Below, in pieces: positions 10,775 to 23,038 of a DNA stretch of 64,000 nucleotides. Made by a program: the position numbers and the translations under genes. The stretch's first letter is position 1; each line of letters starts with the position of its first letter. The notes below the pieces were generated by a model. That model was not told the origin of the DNA. It did not search any database and worked only from the letters and a program-made list of their open reading frames with translations. Source of the DNA: Juglans regia. Lineage: Eukaryota > Streptophyta > Magnoliopsida > Fagales > Juglandaceae. Location: NCBI RefSeq assembly GCF_001411555.2, contig NC_049903.1, forward strand, positions 21,641,327 through 21,705,326, written 5' to 3'.

Positions 10775-11112
10775 TTTTTTTTTTGATAAGTAAAAATATT
10801 GTATATATCAAAAGGAGAAACCAGTTACACTGAGTGTAAACAAGAAAACACCTTACCCAAAATGAACCAACAAGCCCCTAATGACCCAACAAGCCCATAA
10901 AAAACTAACCCAAAGTACATCAGACCCGACCCCAAACGTTGTTTCCCGTAGAACTAAAACTCTACCCGAACACCAACCCCAACACCTTGATACCTGTCTT
11001 CACAATACCCTCCCTTTAGACTTCCCTCTAGTTGAACTACCACCCTTAGCATCGTAGTTGATTGTCGAAAAGAGACGCTGTAACTCCCTGCTTTTCTTGA
11101 AGCTTGATTTGG
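10775..11112 (-). mobile_element. Short internally deleted LINE derivative, copy 1 (minus)
   Basis: A 338-bp insertion flanked by exact 16-bp duplications, tttcttggcttaaaat at 10759-10774 and 11113-11128. The poly(T) tail followed by gataagtaaaaa is at the left end, so it is minus-oriented. Read on the minus strand it carries the end of a LINE ORF1 (the stretch around caatcaactacgatgctaag) followed directly by the LINE 3' tail, with no ORF2. The same arrangement is found in plus orientation at 11271-11840, so the two copies can pair as an inverted repeat. Confidence 0.85.
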
Positions 11113-11270
11113 TTTCTTGGCTTAAAATCCTCAAGAACTTCTAGGTTTGCCCCCTGGGCCAGCAGCCTATAATGAAGATTGGATCAAGGATCAACCCGCA
11201 TATTTAAGGGACGGGAGAAATGTTTAAGGACCCAGCTCTAATACCATATAGAGTTTAGGGTTCTATAAAA

Positions 11271-11840
11271 GAGAACCAATGGGTTTGGCGTTGGTGCTTT
11301 GTGTAGAGGAATGTTTAGAGTCAGGAGTGCAGGTTGATGGAGATATTGTGGCTCCCCTGGTCTCTCTTCCTCCAATAGCGGATTGGATTCTGCCTAAAGT
11401 TAACGAGATTCAGCAGTTTGTGGAAATTTCACATGGAGGATGTGAAGACCAATTTAACGAACTAATTACTACGATCGAGGCAAGCCGCACACTTGAAACC
11501 AAGTCAAGCTTTAAGAAAAGCAGGGAGTTACAACGTCTCTTTTCGACAATCAACTACGACGCTAAGGGTGGTAGTTCAACTAGAGGGAAGTCTAAATAGA
11601 GGGTATTGTGAAGACAGGAATCAAGGTGTTGGGGTTCGTGTATGGGTAGAGTTTTAGTTCTACGGGAAACAAGGATTGGAGTCGGGTCTGATGTACTTTG
11701 GGTTGATTTTTTTATGGGCTTTTTTGGGTCATTAGGGGCTTGTTGGGTCATTTTGGGTAAGGTGTTTTCTTATTTACATTCAGTGCACTTGGTTTCTCAT
11801 TTTGATATATACAATATTTTTACTTATCAAAAAGAAAAAA
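11271..11840 (+). mobile_element. Short internally deleted LINE derivative, copy 2 (plus)
   Basis: A 570-bp insertion flanked by exact 13-bp duplications, gggttctataaaa at 11258-11270 and 11841-11853, ending tacttatcaaaaagaaaaaa. It holds the last part of a LINE ORF1 (11279-11599) and then the LINE 3' end, without any ORF2. Its last part is a near match, in opposite orientation, to 10775-11112. Confidence 0.85.
11279..11599 (+). pseudogene. LINE ORF1 C-terminal fragment (open, 106 codons)
   Basis: The stretch ISHGGCEDQFNELITTIEAS and the later STINYDAKGGSSTRGKSK resemble the end of ORF1 in the full-length LINE (about 38370-38560, translated [20 protein letters not shown] and [18 protein letters not shown]). 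The frame is uninterrupted, but it is only the tail of ORF1 and probably has no function on its own. Whether the ATG is used is unknown. Confidence 0.6.
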
Positions 11841-11853
11841 GGGTTCTATAAAA

Positions 11854-13911
11854 AATTTGAAAATGGTAGGTGGATCAAAAGTCAAATCCTACCCATCTAG
11901 TATGTATTATACTTTATGTTGCATTTGACAATTTGTGGGTTGTACTTCATACAATTATACCCTATAACAATTCTAAGCACACTGAATTTGCTACAAGGTA
12001 GCATATGATTATGTAGGGATCCATGAGTTTAGTAATTGTAATTCCTCTTTGTTTTGAATTGAATAAGCTAAATAGATCTACAACAGCAGGTACATAACTA
12101 TCTTCTGATACTATTGCACCAAGAAAGAATATTGGTGTTTGGTGGTGTTGTTGGTAGAAGTGTACCAGGCTGATGTCTGTCTTATGCTCCACGCTAATCA
12201 TTGATGCTGATGATTATCTGTTTTCATGACCGACTTCTTAACCCCGACCAGAGGGAAAATATATACTTGATGTAAACCTCCTCCGGGAATTCTGGATGGT
12301 TGTGAGGGTCATTACTTGGTGCATGATTTCAGTGGCATAACATGTAGGCCGGATTTGTATCTAGCCACTTGTTGTGGGCCTGGTATTCAGACAATGCCCA
12401 GAAAATGAACGGAAGAAGAGATTACTGCTGGCCGAGTTTCAGGGTGGCCTCTCCCCTGGCTATAATTTGCCTAACAAGAATTTGTGATATATATAGATTA
12501 ATGGATAGAACTGGTGAGACAGCAATGTTTTTTTGAGGGGGTGGGGTCTTTTTGAGTCCTTTTATTTGTGTTACTTTGGACGGTTGAAATTTTATTTTTT
12601 AAAGGATTAGAATTTGATTTTGACTAAGGTTTCTTTTGTATGGAAGTGTACTTAAGGGTGGTAATCAATCTATTGTCTAGCTTTGATAAATTTTCAAGAA
12701 AGGAATTTGTCTTCTTTTTCTTTTTTTTTTCTTGGCTGCTTAGCACCGGCCCTTTGGCTAGGGTCTCCTTCGCTGATTAGACAATAAGCTTGTATGTGTG
12801 GTTCCATGGATTATGGCGGTGAGATTTGCAAGTTCAGGGTAGTATACTAGACTATGACAAAAGTGAAGAAAAGTGGAGTTGGGTTATTTTGAGGAAAAAA
12901 AAATGCCAAAAGTGAGACTTAAGTTTGAATCAAAATAGTGTCTAGTATGGACTTGTACCATAATTGTTTAGACGTATAAGAGAAATTGGACACAAGATTT
13001 AAACGCTACAAGTTGTTTTAGCCTCTGTCTCTAGTAATCCATCCGGATGCATAATGTCCATTCGGACGCTCACAATGGAAAATTAGTCAGAGTCCAAACA
13101 AAGCTATGTTTGAAGCTTGTTTGAACGGGCTAACTCAAGAACGAACAAAAACCCTGTTTTGAGAAGAAAAAGACCCATAGATGCCTAGAGTAATGTTTAG
13201 ATAGACTATTAAAGTTACAAACTTTTAGATATGCTTAATAACTATATATTCATTAATAATCGATGTAGACACGCTCAGAAAAATAGCTCGAGTGTAAGTG
13301 AATGCTTTGACATGTGAATAAATTCCTTGTTATTTCTATGCAATATGTTCATGAATAATTTTATTGAGATGAAAATGTCATCTAGATATCTGTTGAACCT
13401 TGCATTATATGAGATAACGAGAATCTTGAGTTGTACGTCATCTAGCTAAGGGGGGATTATACGCATAGCAGCACCCATCGGTCAAGTGGGATGAGAATAC
13501 TTGGCAAAACTCTGCATCTAAGCATGATTGGTATGTTTTGGAGTCTAAAATTCAAGTGTGTTGTTGGTCATATCCTAGGTCTTGATCGTAAAAAACAAGT
13601 AGAAACGCCAAGTTTCTATGTAGATCTTGGTATTGTTGGAGAGAATGTGTGTTTTCTTTATAGGAATGCCAATAACTAGGGGTTTGACATACTAAAATTC
13701 AAGTGTGTTGTTGGTCATATCCTAGGTCATGTCCTTAGAGTTCTTGCCTAAGGAGGACTATCTAGATCATAGTGTTCTAACTTGGACTCATGGAAAGCAA
13801 ATGGCCAGGGGTTTGTCATAGGATTTCTTACCCTTGATTATACTTTCGCTAGATTTCCTTTCTTGATGTAGCTTTTACAAGCTTCAAGGATCACTCAAAA
13901 TTCTTAGAGAC
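11854..13911. other. Intergenic DNA, no gene
   Basis: No coding region recognised. The only structure noted is a 37-bp exact direct repeat (ctaaaattcaagtgtgttg and onward) at 13545-13581 and 13692-13728, which suggests a local duplication. Confidence 0.45.
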
Positions 13912-14412
13912 TAAGGACATGTTTGAATGCTTGTAGTATCTCAGAATTTTATGAATAGTAGTGAAATAGTTTGGGTGAAGATTTTTTATTGAGTTTTGGA
14001 AAATGAGAGAGAACAAGTTGAATTAAAATATTATAAAGTTAAAAAATTGTTTTAATATAATTTTTAGTATTATTTTTGTTTTGAGGTTTGTAACAGTTGT
14101 ATTGATTCTTGTGTTTTGTTTTAAAATTTGTAAAAGTTGTATTAATTCTTGTGTTGATTAGATGAAAAGTTAAAAATTTGAAATTGAAAAATATTTTGTA
14201 TTTGAGTGATGTTTGGAGAATGAAATTATGAAAATTTCGAGAATTTCGAGAATTCTCATGTTTTGCAAAACATCTCCCAAGTTTCAACAAGTTGAGAAAG
14301 AGAGAGGTGATATGGAAACGCCAAGGGTCTTATGCTTAGTCACATGTAAATATTGTAAGAGCATTAATCATAATAAGAAATCCATGATCTTCTATTGGGT
14401 TTTTCATCTCCT
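13912..14412. repeat. MITE-like AT-rich block, ends uncertain
   Basis: The sequence from gacatgtttgaatgc onward, with repeated tgtaacagttgtattgattcttg and tgtaaaagttgtattaattcttg, has the look of the decayed Tourist-like MITE family seen at 16928-17143 and 44400-44764. A matching right terminus was not found. Confidence 0.35.
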
Positions 14413-14835
14413 TTAGACATACTTATAGTATGACCATTTTGACCCGGTGCTGGGATTTAGTAAATGTTACTAAAGAAAATTAGTAATGATCAAACAATTA
14501 GTTTGTGCTAGAGGTTTAAAGGGTAAACAAAATAAGGTGGCTGCTATAAATACTATTTATCTTAATTTGCTATAAATATTTTTTGGGTTTGGAACATTTG
14601 GTGTTATGGTGAATGGATATGAATTAGACACACTTATAGTATGACCATTTTGACCCGGTGCTGGGATTTAGTAAATGTTACTAAAGAAAATTAGTAATGA
14701 TCAAACAATTAGTTTGTGCTAGAGGTTTAAAGGGTAAACAAAATAAGGTGGCTGCTATAAATACTATTTATCTTAATTTGCTATAAATATTTTTTGGGTT
14801 TGGAACATTTGGTGTTATGGTGAATGGATATGAAT
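14413..14835. repeat. 211-bp tandem duplication
   Basis: Two head-to-tail copies with a period of 211 bp (for example acttatagt at 14421 and 14632). By eye I see a single difference, t versus c just before acttatagt, so the duplication looks recent. No coding content. Confidence 0.9.
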
Positions 14836-15056
14836 CTATGATCTATTTTGCAACTAATCCAGCTGGTATGAATTATGGTTAATTTCTATTCGAGTTAGGA
14901 ATTTATGTTTTCCATTAGGTCTCTAACCAATGGAATTTATATATATATTTATATATATGTTGATTTTCTCATGGGGAGTGTTGCACAAAGAATTTTGGGT
15001 TCGCGGCTACACGCATGGTGCTAATAAGAATGTTTGAAATATTCTCAAATAGAAAT

Positions 15057-15190
15057 GCTACTTATCATTCTCCCAATATGTGATTTTTCATTTTTTTTTT
15101 TCATTCTATTTAAATATATGTGTGTTTAAATATAAGGATAAAAATGACAAATCACATATTGGTGTGTGGTGTAGGGCCATTATAAATAGA
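15057..15190. repeat. Fold-back MITE
   Basis: The left arm (ccaatatgtgatttttcat) is complementary to the right arm (atgacaaatcacatattgg), giving a long hairpin. A second member of the same family is at 21568-21730. Confidence 0.7.
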
Positions 15191-15597
15191 ATTTTTATTT
15201 AAGTAAAATTGAAATTATCTTTTAATGAAGGGTTATAATTATATTAGTTGATTTAAAATGAGTTTGTAAAATAATTATAGTTGTATCCTTAAGAACATAA
15301 AATATATACGTTTAAGCATTTAAAATCATGTACACATTAGTTTAAAATATGAATTCATTGACTATATTAAAAAATAATATAATATGAATCTAAATAACTT
15401 CAATGAAAACACAATTTATGAATCTAATTCCAAATGTCTCAAATGTCCTTTTTTTTTTTTTTAGGTCGTTGTCTTAATTATCTTTGTTTATGAATAAGAT
15501 AGATATCCTCCAATTATAATACAAAATACTTATTTTAATCTTTGTTAATGTAAAAATGAGTGTGTTGGTATATTCATGTGAAAACCTTTGTAAAATT

Positions 15598-16567
15598 GTG
15601 TTGTAAGAAATGTTGAAGTGTGTCAAAGTGAAAAATGGGTCAAGTGAGCTGAAAAAGAACACACACAGTCGTTTGCTCGACATACACTCGATTGGCGCTC
15701 AAGCAAGTTCATACAGAGAGTTCGCTCGACATGGCGCTCGAGCAAAGGTCACACAAAGAGTTTGCTCGACAGATGCTCGACACACGACTCAAGCAGAACT
15801 CATCTAGAGAGTTCGCTCGACATGTCGCTCGAGTGAAAGTCATCCAGAGAGTTCACTCGACTTGGCGCTCGAGCGGCTTCAGAAGTACAACGTTTGCTCG
15901 ACTCGTGCTCGACACTCCGCTCGAGCCAATGTTCAGAGAACTTAATTTTTCCTAAGGTTTGAGCGCCTCATTACCTGGGAGGTATAAATAGAACATTTTG
16001 TTCTACCCGTTTGCAGGTGTTGAGAAAGCCAAAACAAAGCCTCCTTCCAAGAGCACTTGAGAGAGTTTCTCCCCACATTCGAAGTTGAATATCTCTTGAA
16101 AAATATACCTTCATCATATCACACTCAAGATCGAGTCCATTGGAGTGGACGTGTTTGTTGGTTGGAAGGTTTCTGGAGCTTCTGTGGATGCAGAGAGCGA
16201 GAGGTTTTCATGGGGCACTATAGAAAGGTCGGAGTTTCAACACACTACATGCATGTAGAGATTGAGTGGGTCACTCATGGTGTTGTAGGCCAAGTTTAGG
16301 AACTACAAAAGTTTTGTGAGTATCTCTAAATTGGTTGTAACAATTAAAGTTTTTATAGTGGATTTGAGGTGGTGTCTTATACCCAGAGTGGTTTTAGATT
16401 TTGAAGAAGTTCTTCAAATGAGTTTCCACTTCATGACCAAATCTATGTGTTGATTATTTGTGTGATTTGTCTTATTGTTTAATTGTTTGCTTGTCAATAT
16501 TTTTGATTAAACCATAAAAATTGAACTACACCTATTCACCCTCCTAGGTGTTGTGTTGGGTAGAACC
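15598..16567 (+). repeat. LTR-like block with GCTCGA-rich tandem array (approximate ends)
   Basis: The block starts near tgttgtaagaaatgttgaag, carries the GCTCGA array (15665-15945), a possible TATA-like gaggtataaatag near 15980, and ends near cacctattcaccctcctagg. This overall plan is familiar from plant LTRs, but I saw neither a primer-binding site nor target duplications. No element proteins flank it, so a solo LTR is the best guess. Confidence 0.45.
15665..15945. repeat. Array of GCTCGAC / GCTCGAGC palindromic motifs
   Basis: About six units of roughly 40-50 bp, with the shared pattern gttcgctcgacatggcgctc followed by gagc and a short spacer. GCTCGAGC is itself a perfect palindrome. The small ORFs across this array are by-products of the repeat. 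Confidence 0.75.
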
Positions 16568-16927
16568 ACTATTTTTTCACTTTTCATTTGTTTCTCCTCA
16601 ATCAGATGAAGTAAAGAACTCCATAACATGAATATATCTCCAAGTCTCTTATACTTTCACACAAAGAAAGAACAATGAGAAAAAAATGTCGATTTTGAAT
16701 CACAAATTAAAGAAGAATCATAGTTTTGAATCAATTGGAGTATGCACGAATTAGTTTGTATTGGAAAAATGAATTGGTACTACGGCCGAATAAAAAAATT
16801 CATTAAGATTGGTTCAATTTTTAAGCGATTCAATCCATTTAGACTGATCAAATCGGTCTTTCAAGTCATGTATGTAAAAGAAGAGTTTATGGGAGTTCCC
16901 CCTATACCATATGCCAACCATATCTAA

Positions 16928-17143
16928 GGTCAAGTATGTTTTTACAGATAAAATGAGATGAGTTGAGATTAAAATTAAAAATTGAATAAAATATTATTAA
17001 AATATAATTTTTTTAATATTAACTTTGTTTTGGGATTTGAAAAAATTGAATTATTTATTTTATTTTGTATAGAAATTTGAGAAAGTTATAATGATTAGAA
17101 GATATGAGATGAGTTGAGAGAAGTTCTGAAAACAAACGAGGCC
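16928..17143. mobile_element. Tourist-like (PIF/Harbinger-type) MITE
   Basis: A 216-bp AT-rich element between TAA duplications (16925-16927 and 17144-17146). The ends match as imperfect inverted repeats (ggtcaagtatgtttttaca and, on the other strand, ggcctcgtttgttttcaga). atgagatgagttgaga occurs close to both ends. Confidence 0.6.
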
Positions 17144-17734
17144 TAAGAAAATTTGTCAAAAATTAATTTATTTGGTAATTAATTGTTGCATGTTCATTGA
17201 AAACTTGAACATAATAATTGTAATTCTTATGTATGTACGTAGATTTGTAAAATGTTAAAACTAACTTGAACAATAGTATTAAATAGGGGTGTCAAATTGT
17301 GTTAACGGGTTGTGTTCGTGTCTTGTCAGAGTATATACATTACAGTTAATGGGTCAACACGAACACGACACTTTAAGGGTTTCGTGTCAAAATTCTAAAC
17401 ACGAACACGACACGGTTTGATAACAGGTTGACACGACACGATCCGTTATGACACATTAGGAAATAAATTGACACGACCCGACCCGACCCCTTCCAACCCG
17501 TTTACATTAATGGATTGAACTGACATGATACGACACGACCCGACATGACCCGTTTTATCCCATTATAAATTATAAATAAAAAAAAACTACAAGTCTAAAA
17601 TTATAATCCAAACAAATATCCACACACATTGTAACAATATATTAAAATTACATCTCAAATATAATAAACAAAACACACATAGTAAATATATTAATATTAC
17701 AATCTCAAATATAATAAAAATTAAAAACACAAAT

Positions 17735-19967
17735 CTAAACAAATCTAGAAGTTGAAGAATGAGTTGGAGCGTCCTCCAAGCCCTTGCCCTTGTTGTTCTT
17801 CAACTCCATTACATCTTCAGTTAACTCGTCCAATTTAATTTCTTCTTGTATTTCTATTAAAAAAAAGACATCAGTAAAGTTTTATATTATTGAAAAATTA
17901 CAGTCATTTATTTAATAAAATACTATAATATTACCTTGCTTCTCGCCATATAACCAATCTCTAGTGCAAACTAATGTTTCAACAATATCTGCTTTTAGTA
18001 CACTTCTAAACTGATCAATGATACGCCCACCAACACTAAAAGTAGATTCAGATGCAACTGTAGAAACTGGAACACTCAAAATGTCACGAGCCATACGAGC
18101 AAGATCAGGATAACGAAATTCATTTCCTTTCCAAAAGGAAAGAATATCAATCTTTGCATTTCTTTCTGCCTAACTTCATCCAAGTAAAGATCCAATTGAC
18201 TTTTTTTCATATAGCCAGAAAGTTCATCAGGTCTAAATGTATCAAATTCCTGTATACAAAAAACAAATAAAAATATTTTCAAGCTAATATGTGATATGAA
18301 ACAACAATATAATATAAATCATTAAACAAAAAATATTATTTGATATTACCTCCAATAAAAAATTATCATATGAAGACTGACTTTCCTCTCTAGTAACAGT
18401 GCTATCAGAAGTCGTGGTAGAACATGTCATTGTGGGAGCACTAGAAGAACCATATTCCATGAAAAGAGATGACATTTTGCTCCGAACATTCATATACTCT
18501 ATAGAACATTCTCCATAAAGTTTTGTATAAGAAAAATCAACAAAATGAAACTTGTATCGAGGATCCAATAAAACTGCTATAGTCAACAACACATTGAACT
18601 CAGACCAATATTTCTCAAACTTAGCAAATATTTTACAACACATTCTCTTCATGTAGTCATCTTCACCCTCAGAGTGCCTCTTTAATGTAAAATAAATCGA
18701 AAACACTGATGGAAAGTAGAGATTGGCTGTAGGGTATTTCATCCCAGAAAAATTACAGGTGTCTCTATAAAAAACTCTCAATAAATCGTTAATCTTCTGT
18801 ACTCTTTCCCACTCAGATATTGATGGACAATGCTTAAAATTGGAATCAGTCAACTCCAAATGAGTAAAGGCACAACGATAGAAAAGAGCACTCTCAAGCA
18901 TAACATAAGTAGAATTCCATCTAGTGGGGACATCCTGTCTCAATCCTTTCTTGCTATCCAAAGACATTTGATTTGTTGAATCTATAAATTTTACTTTCCT
19001 TATTTGTGATCCTTTGACATACTTGATACTTTCACGAACTTTTTAGATAACAACATCAATCTCTTTTAATCCATCTTGTACTACCAAATTCAGAATATGA
19101 GCACAACAACGAAGATGAAAGAACTCACCATCACAAAGAAGAGCTTTCGTAATGTTCAATTGAGTTTTTAACAACTCTACTGAAACATCATTAGAAGAAG
19201 TATTGTCTAAAGTCAATGAAAAAATCTTGTATTGAATTCCCTACTCACATAGCAAATTATAAATTTTTTCAGACAAAGATATGCCTTTATGTGGTGGTGG
19301 CATAAAAGAAAAGTTCAAAACCCTTTTCTGCAGAACCCAATTCTTATCCAGAAAATGTGTTGTAATGCACATATAACTATCCGTAGTTATAGAAGTCCAT
19401 AAGTCAGATGTTAGACTAATTCTATCAGGAGAATCATTTCACATGCATTTAATCCTTTTTTTTTTCTAGATGATATATCTTAACCAAATCAGCCTTGGCA
19501 GTATTCCTAGAAATAATTGGAACATCTGGACATAAATATTGTAATAAAGATCTCACCCTCGAATATTCAACAAACCGAAAAGGCAATTCATGCTTCACAA
19601 AGGCAAGTACCAAAATTTCTCTATATTGTTCAGTGTCAAATTTATGAGTGCTTACCAAAATATTTCCACTATTTTGTGATAACATCATCTGACAAATATC
19701 TCGTGAACTTCTCCTAGGGCATGTCTCAATGTGATGCTTCATATTGCTGGTTCCATATTTGCTTGCTGCCATATAAATAACTCCACACATCTTACATTTG
19801 GCTCGTGGTTTGCCATCATTGATCTCAGAATCAGGAACCATTTCAAAAAAAGCCCACACGTTTGACCGTTTCCTTCTTTTTGTTTTAACTTCCTCATTTT
19901 GAAAACATTCTGAGTCAAACGGGTCCAAATCAATCATCTCGTCATTTTCACTTGCTGTCGAACTCAT
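17735..19967 (-). pseudogene. hAT transposase (BED zinc finger, RICESLEEPER-like), degenerate
   Basis: The ATG at 19967 opens a frame with a BED-type zinc finger (AKCKMCGVIYMAA with a later HHIETC), then a middle part with RCCAHILNLVVQDGL and PTRWNSTYVMLE, and finally the hAT dimerisation region PVSTVASESTFSVGGRIID (17912-18094). Two probable short introns are visible, one at about 18254-18350 (minus-strand donor GAG|GTAATATC, acceptor TATACAG) and one at about 17860-17935. Stops interrupt the middle exon (at least three between 18970 and 19450), and a 1-nt frameshift lies near 18140-18165. The gene is therefore dead, although its element's ends are well preserved. Domesticated hAT genes are ruled out by the stops. 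Confidence 0.88.
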
Positions 19968-19999
19968 CTGACAACAAACAACAAGAACAAATGTAAGAG

Positions 20000-21270
20000 T
20001 AGGACATTATATATAAGGTACTTTTAGCTCAATATGTAGCACATACCAAATTTATTAAATTTTCTCCGCCATCTATTCATGTAGCAATATATAATCATCT
20101 CTTCATGGATCCAAATTTATTCTTGTTAGGGAGAATTCATTTCACCGAATTTATTAAATTTCTCCGCCATCTCAACAAACCACAGCAAAGTTGAAAGATG
20201 CTATTACAGGAATGGAAAATTGTAATGTTTGCACACCTAGTTGGACTCCATTTATACCCTAATTCCCCCCACCAACTTTAACAGGTGGAATTTTTTTCGT
20301 CAAAAGTGGGAAAGACGACAATCATGTTCATGGTGGGGACACTGTGCGGAGATTAGATTTTAATATTATCGAACCAGAGCAAGCACAATACAAAAAATCT
20401 GGAAGGGCTAAAAGATTGACCTACATTGTCGATTAGTTAGTATACTTAAAAGTTTGTTTGAAAATGGGGGGAGACAATTCAAACATGACGAAATTGATTT
20501 GAGTAATGTTCTTCTGTGATCCCCACCACGAAATTGGCCAAGTTTTAAGTCATTTATAGTTTTGAGTGTTTTGTTTATTAACATTGTCAGGCTGCAAAGA
20601 AGATCAAGGAATAGTCTCTGGCATTCAGAATATTGGAGAAACATGCATACAATCCCAAATACAATTACATACAGAATAACATTACGATTTTACTCTTCTA
20701 GATACTTGTACTACCACGTCTCACAGTCACATTCTCAAACTATTTTTTTTTTTAATGAACCCATAACTCTAGCCACATGTGAAGAAGCATAATGACGGAA
20801 TCGGGAATCCATGGGTGTTATCGTGTTTGGATGCCGAGAAAAAATATAGAACAACTGTACAACACATAAAAAATCTCGAAAATCAAATTTTCTTACAGTG
20901 GACGGCTCGGCGTGGGCGATGGGCGTGGGCGACGGGGCGCTTGCGGCGGCAAGTGCGAATCCGTGGTTTAAATCTGTGTGGGCGACTCGGCATCACCGTG
21001 AAACTAGAGGGTGGCGGCATCACCGTGAGGCGTGAAGACTGAAGCACATTGGAGTGGAGGCGACGCGATGTCACCGTGAAGAGGAGTGGAGCAGCGAGCC
21101 TGGAGGGCGGCGTGGTCGTCGCGAGGAGCCGAGGAGTTCGGATCGAGTTTCTGAAGAAGAAACGACGAAACAGGGGGGGCGGCTGATTGAGTTAGGGTTT
21201 TTTTTTTAATTTGTTTTAGTTATATCCTTTAGGTTATAAGGGTAAAGGGTATAAGGGTAATTTTAACATT
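20000..21270. other. hAT 5' region, no second gene
   Basis: Lies between the transposase start and the right subterminal repeats. Positions 20890-21180 are GC-rich and contain gcggcatcaccgtgaggcg-like repeats. The small frames here show no known domain. Confidence 0.45.
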
Positions 21271-21567
21271 TTAAATGGGTCATAATGGGTTATAACGGGT
21301 TGACTCGTTAGTGACCTGTTAAGCAATCGTGTCTTAACGGGTCAACTCGTTTTGACCCGAACCCATTAAGACTAAACCCTAACCCACTTTTATCGTATCG
21401 TGTTCATTTTGAGTTAACGGGTCGTGTCACATATTGCCACCCCTAGTATTAAATATAGTGTCACATGATATTTTTTTAAATAGCATACAAGCATAGAGCA
21501 AACATACTGTTTATATCTTTTTATGCTTATATATTATGTTAAGCATGTTTAATATGTATTTTTCACG

Positions 21568-21730
21568 CTACTTATTATCCCTACATTACACACCAACATG
21601 TGATTTTTCATTTTTATCATTTTATTTAAACAAATATAATTACACATAACATGTTTGTGTGTTTAAATAAAATGATAAAAATAACAAATCACATGTTGGT
21701 GTGTGGTGTAGTGGGATGATAAATAAAATT
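21568..21730. repeat. Fold-back MITE
   Basis: The left arm (caccaacatgtgatttttca) pairs with the right arm (acaaatcacatgttggtg), and the arms extend further through tttatcattttatttaaac and its complement. Related to the copy at 15057-15190. Confidence 0.75.
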
Positions 21731-23038
21731 TTTCATTTTCCATACAATTATATATGAAAGGATCAACTTGATTCAATGAAGTGATTAATTTAATCAATCT
21801 CGCAACTACAACGTGTGAAAATTCCAATTGGAAATACAAAGAGAAATCTATTCTTAAGGGGATAAATATTAAATTAGACCCTATTGTTTTTCTAAAATTT
21901 AAATTGTTCCCAATGCTTTTTCAATTGAACTTTTTAGTTTCTACTTTTTTTGTCTCAAATCAATTAGACAAAAACATAAAAAGTGGGAAAAAAAAAATCT
22001 AAAAAGTCAAAATAAAGAAAGACACTTAAAATAATAATAAAAAAAAACATAAAACCTCAAAAATTCAAGATTTTTAAAAAATTAGAATTTAAAATAAAAT
22101 ATTAAAAAGAATGAGCGGGGGAGGAAGGCCATTCCCCTTCCCATACCGCTAGCCACCTGGCGAGGGCTGATTTTGGTATTTTGGCCGTCGTAGACTCGTA
22201 AGCCACTTTGTAGCGATAGAGAATGGAGGTGGTTCGCAGCACCATTCAATGGTGGCCCGTTCTAGGCTAGCCAAGAGTCAGGGCCATTACGAAGTGGCAT
22301 ACAAGTGTCAAACCCAGCGGTGGCTTGATCTTGGTACACCACAGGATGGTCTATGGCGATAGCAGAGGCCCTCTCGTGATATTGCTAGGTGTTGGAAAAT
22401 ATAAGATTAAATATTGGAACTTGAGCGGTCTTTGGTACTGTAATGCCTTTGTTTTAGAACCTTGAATTCAATGATTTTTGCTAGAAAGAAGGATGCTCGA
22501 AATATTTTGACATTTAATAGGGAAGTATTCAAAAGTTTATTAGACCCACTGCATTAAGAGCATTGGTAGTAAAGTGGCCAAAATTTGATTAGAAAATCTA
22601 CTTTTCTCACATTAGTTAGCCACGTTTCATTGACACCAACTAATAAATTCTCTAAATTTATTTTTATTTTATTAAAATATTAATTTTTATTATTTATTTA
22701 TATTTTTTTAATTCTCATAGTAATTATTCGCTTTTTATTCATAATGGAGAAGAGAAGAGGAAGCTATAGACTTAAGATAAAAAATATGGTGACCAAGTGA
22801 AGAGGGAGGGAGAGCATAGCCAACTATTCGAAGTTCCAATGGTTTTTTGTTTCTTCGTTACTTTAATTGTTAAGGTCTATAAGGAACATGCTGGCACTTT
22901 GTAATTATATGTTGCTCTAGTTGGTGCTTACATTTCCCCCAGGTGCCATTTCATGAAGTTTATAATTAAGTGTAGGAGTCATCAATTTCTTATTTAAAAG
23001 AATGAAGTTTATAATATCATTCACCCAGCTAGCCTAGC
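21731..23038. other. Intergenic DNA, no gene
   Basis: AT-rich sequence with poly(A) and poly(T) tracts. A GC-richer stretch at 22110-22400 has no supported coding frame. Around 22560-22700 the sequence gagcattggtagtaaagtgg resembles a decayed MITE end, but no partner end was found. Confidence 0.45.

Larger units (their letters stand above)
17284..21445 (-). mobile_element. hAT DNA transposon, full length, inactive
   Basis: A 4,162-bp element with 12-bp terminal inverted repeats, taggggtgtcaa on the left and taggggtggcaa (read inward) on the right, one mismatch. It is flanked by exact 8-bp duplications gtattaaa at 17276-17283 and 21446-21453, the length typical of hAT. Subterminal regions (about 17300-17560 and 21270-21440) are packed with variants of acgggt, gacacga and cccgacc, likely former transposase-binding sites. 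A mutated transposase gene lies on the minus strand at 17735-19967. Confidence 0.92.

Noticed and set aside
15610..15955. Overlapping plus-strand frames over the GCTCGA array
   Set aside because: Products of the tandem repeat; the residues simply follow the repeat unit.
20779..21074. Frames on both strands in GC-rich hAT sequence
   Set aside because: Arg-rich in both directions and no domain; explained by GC content.
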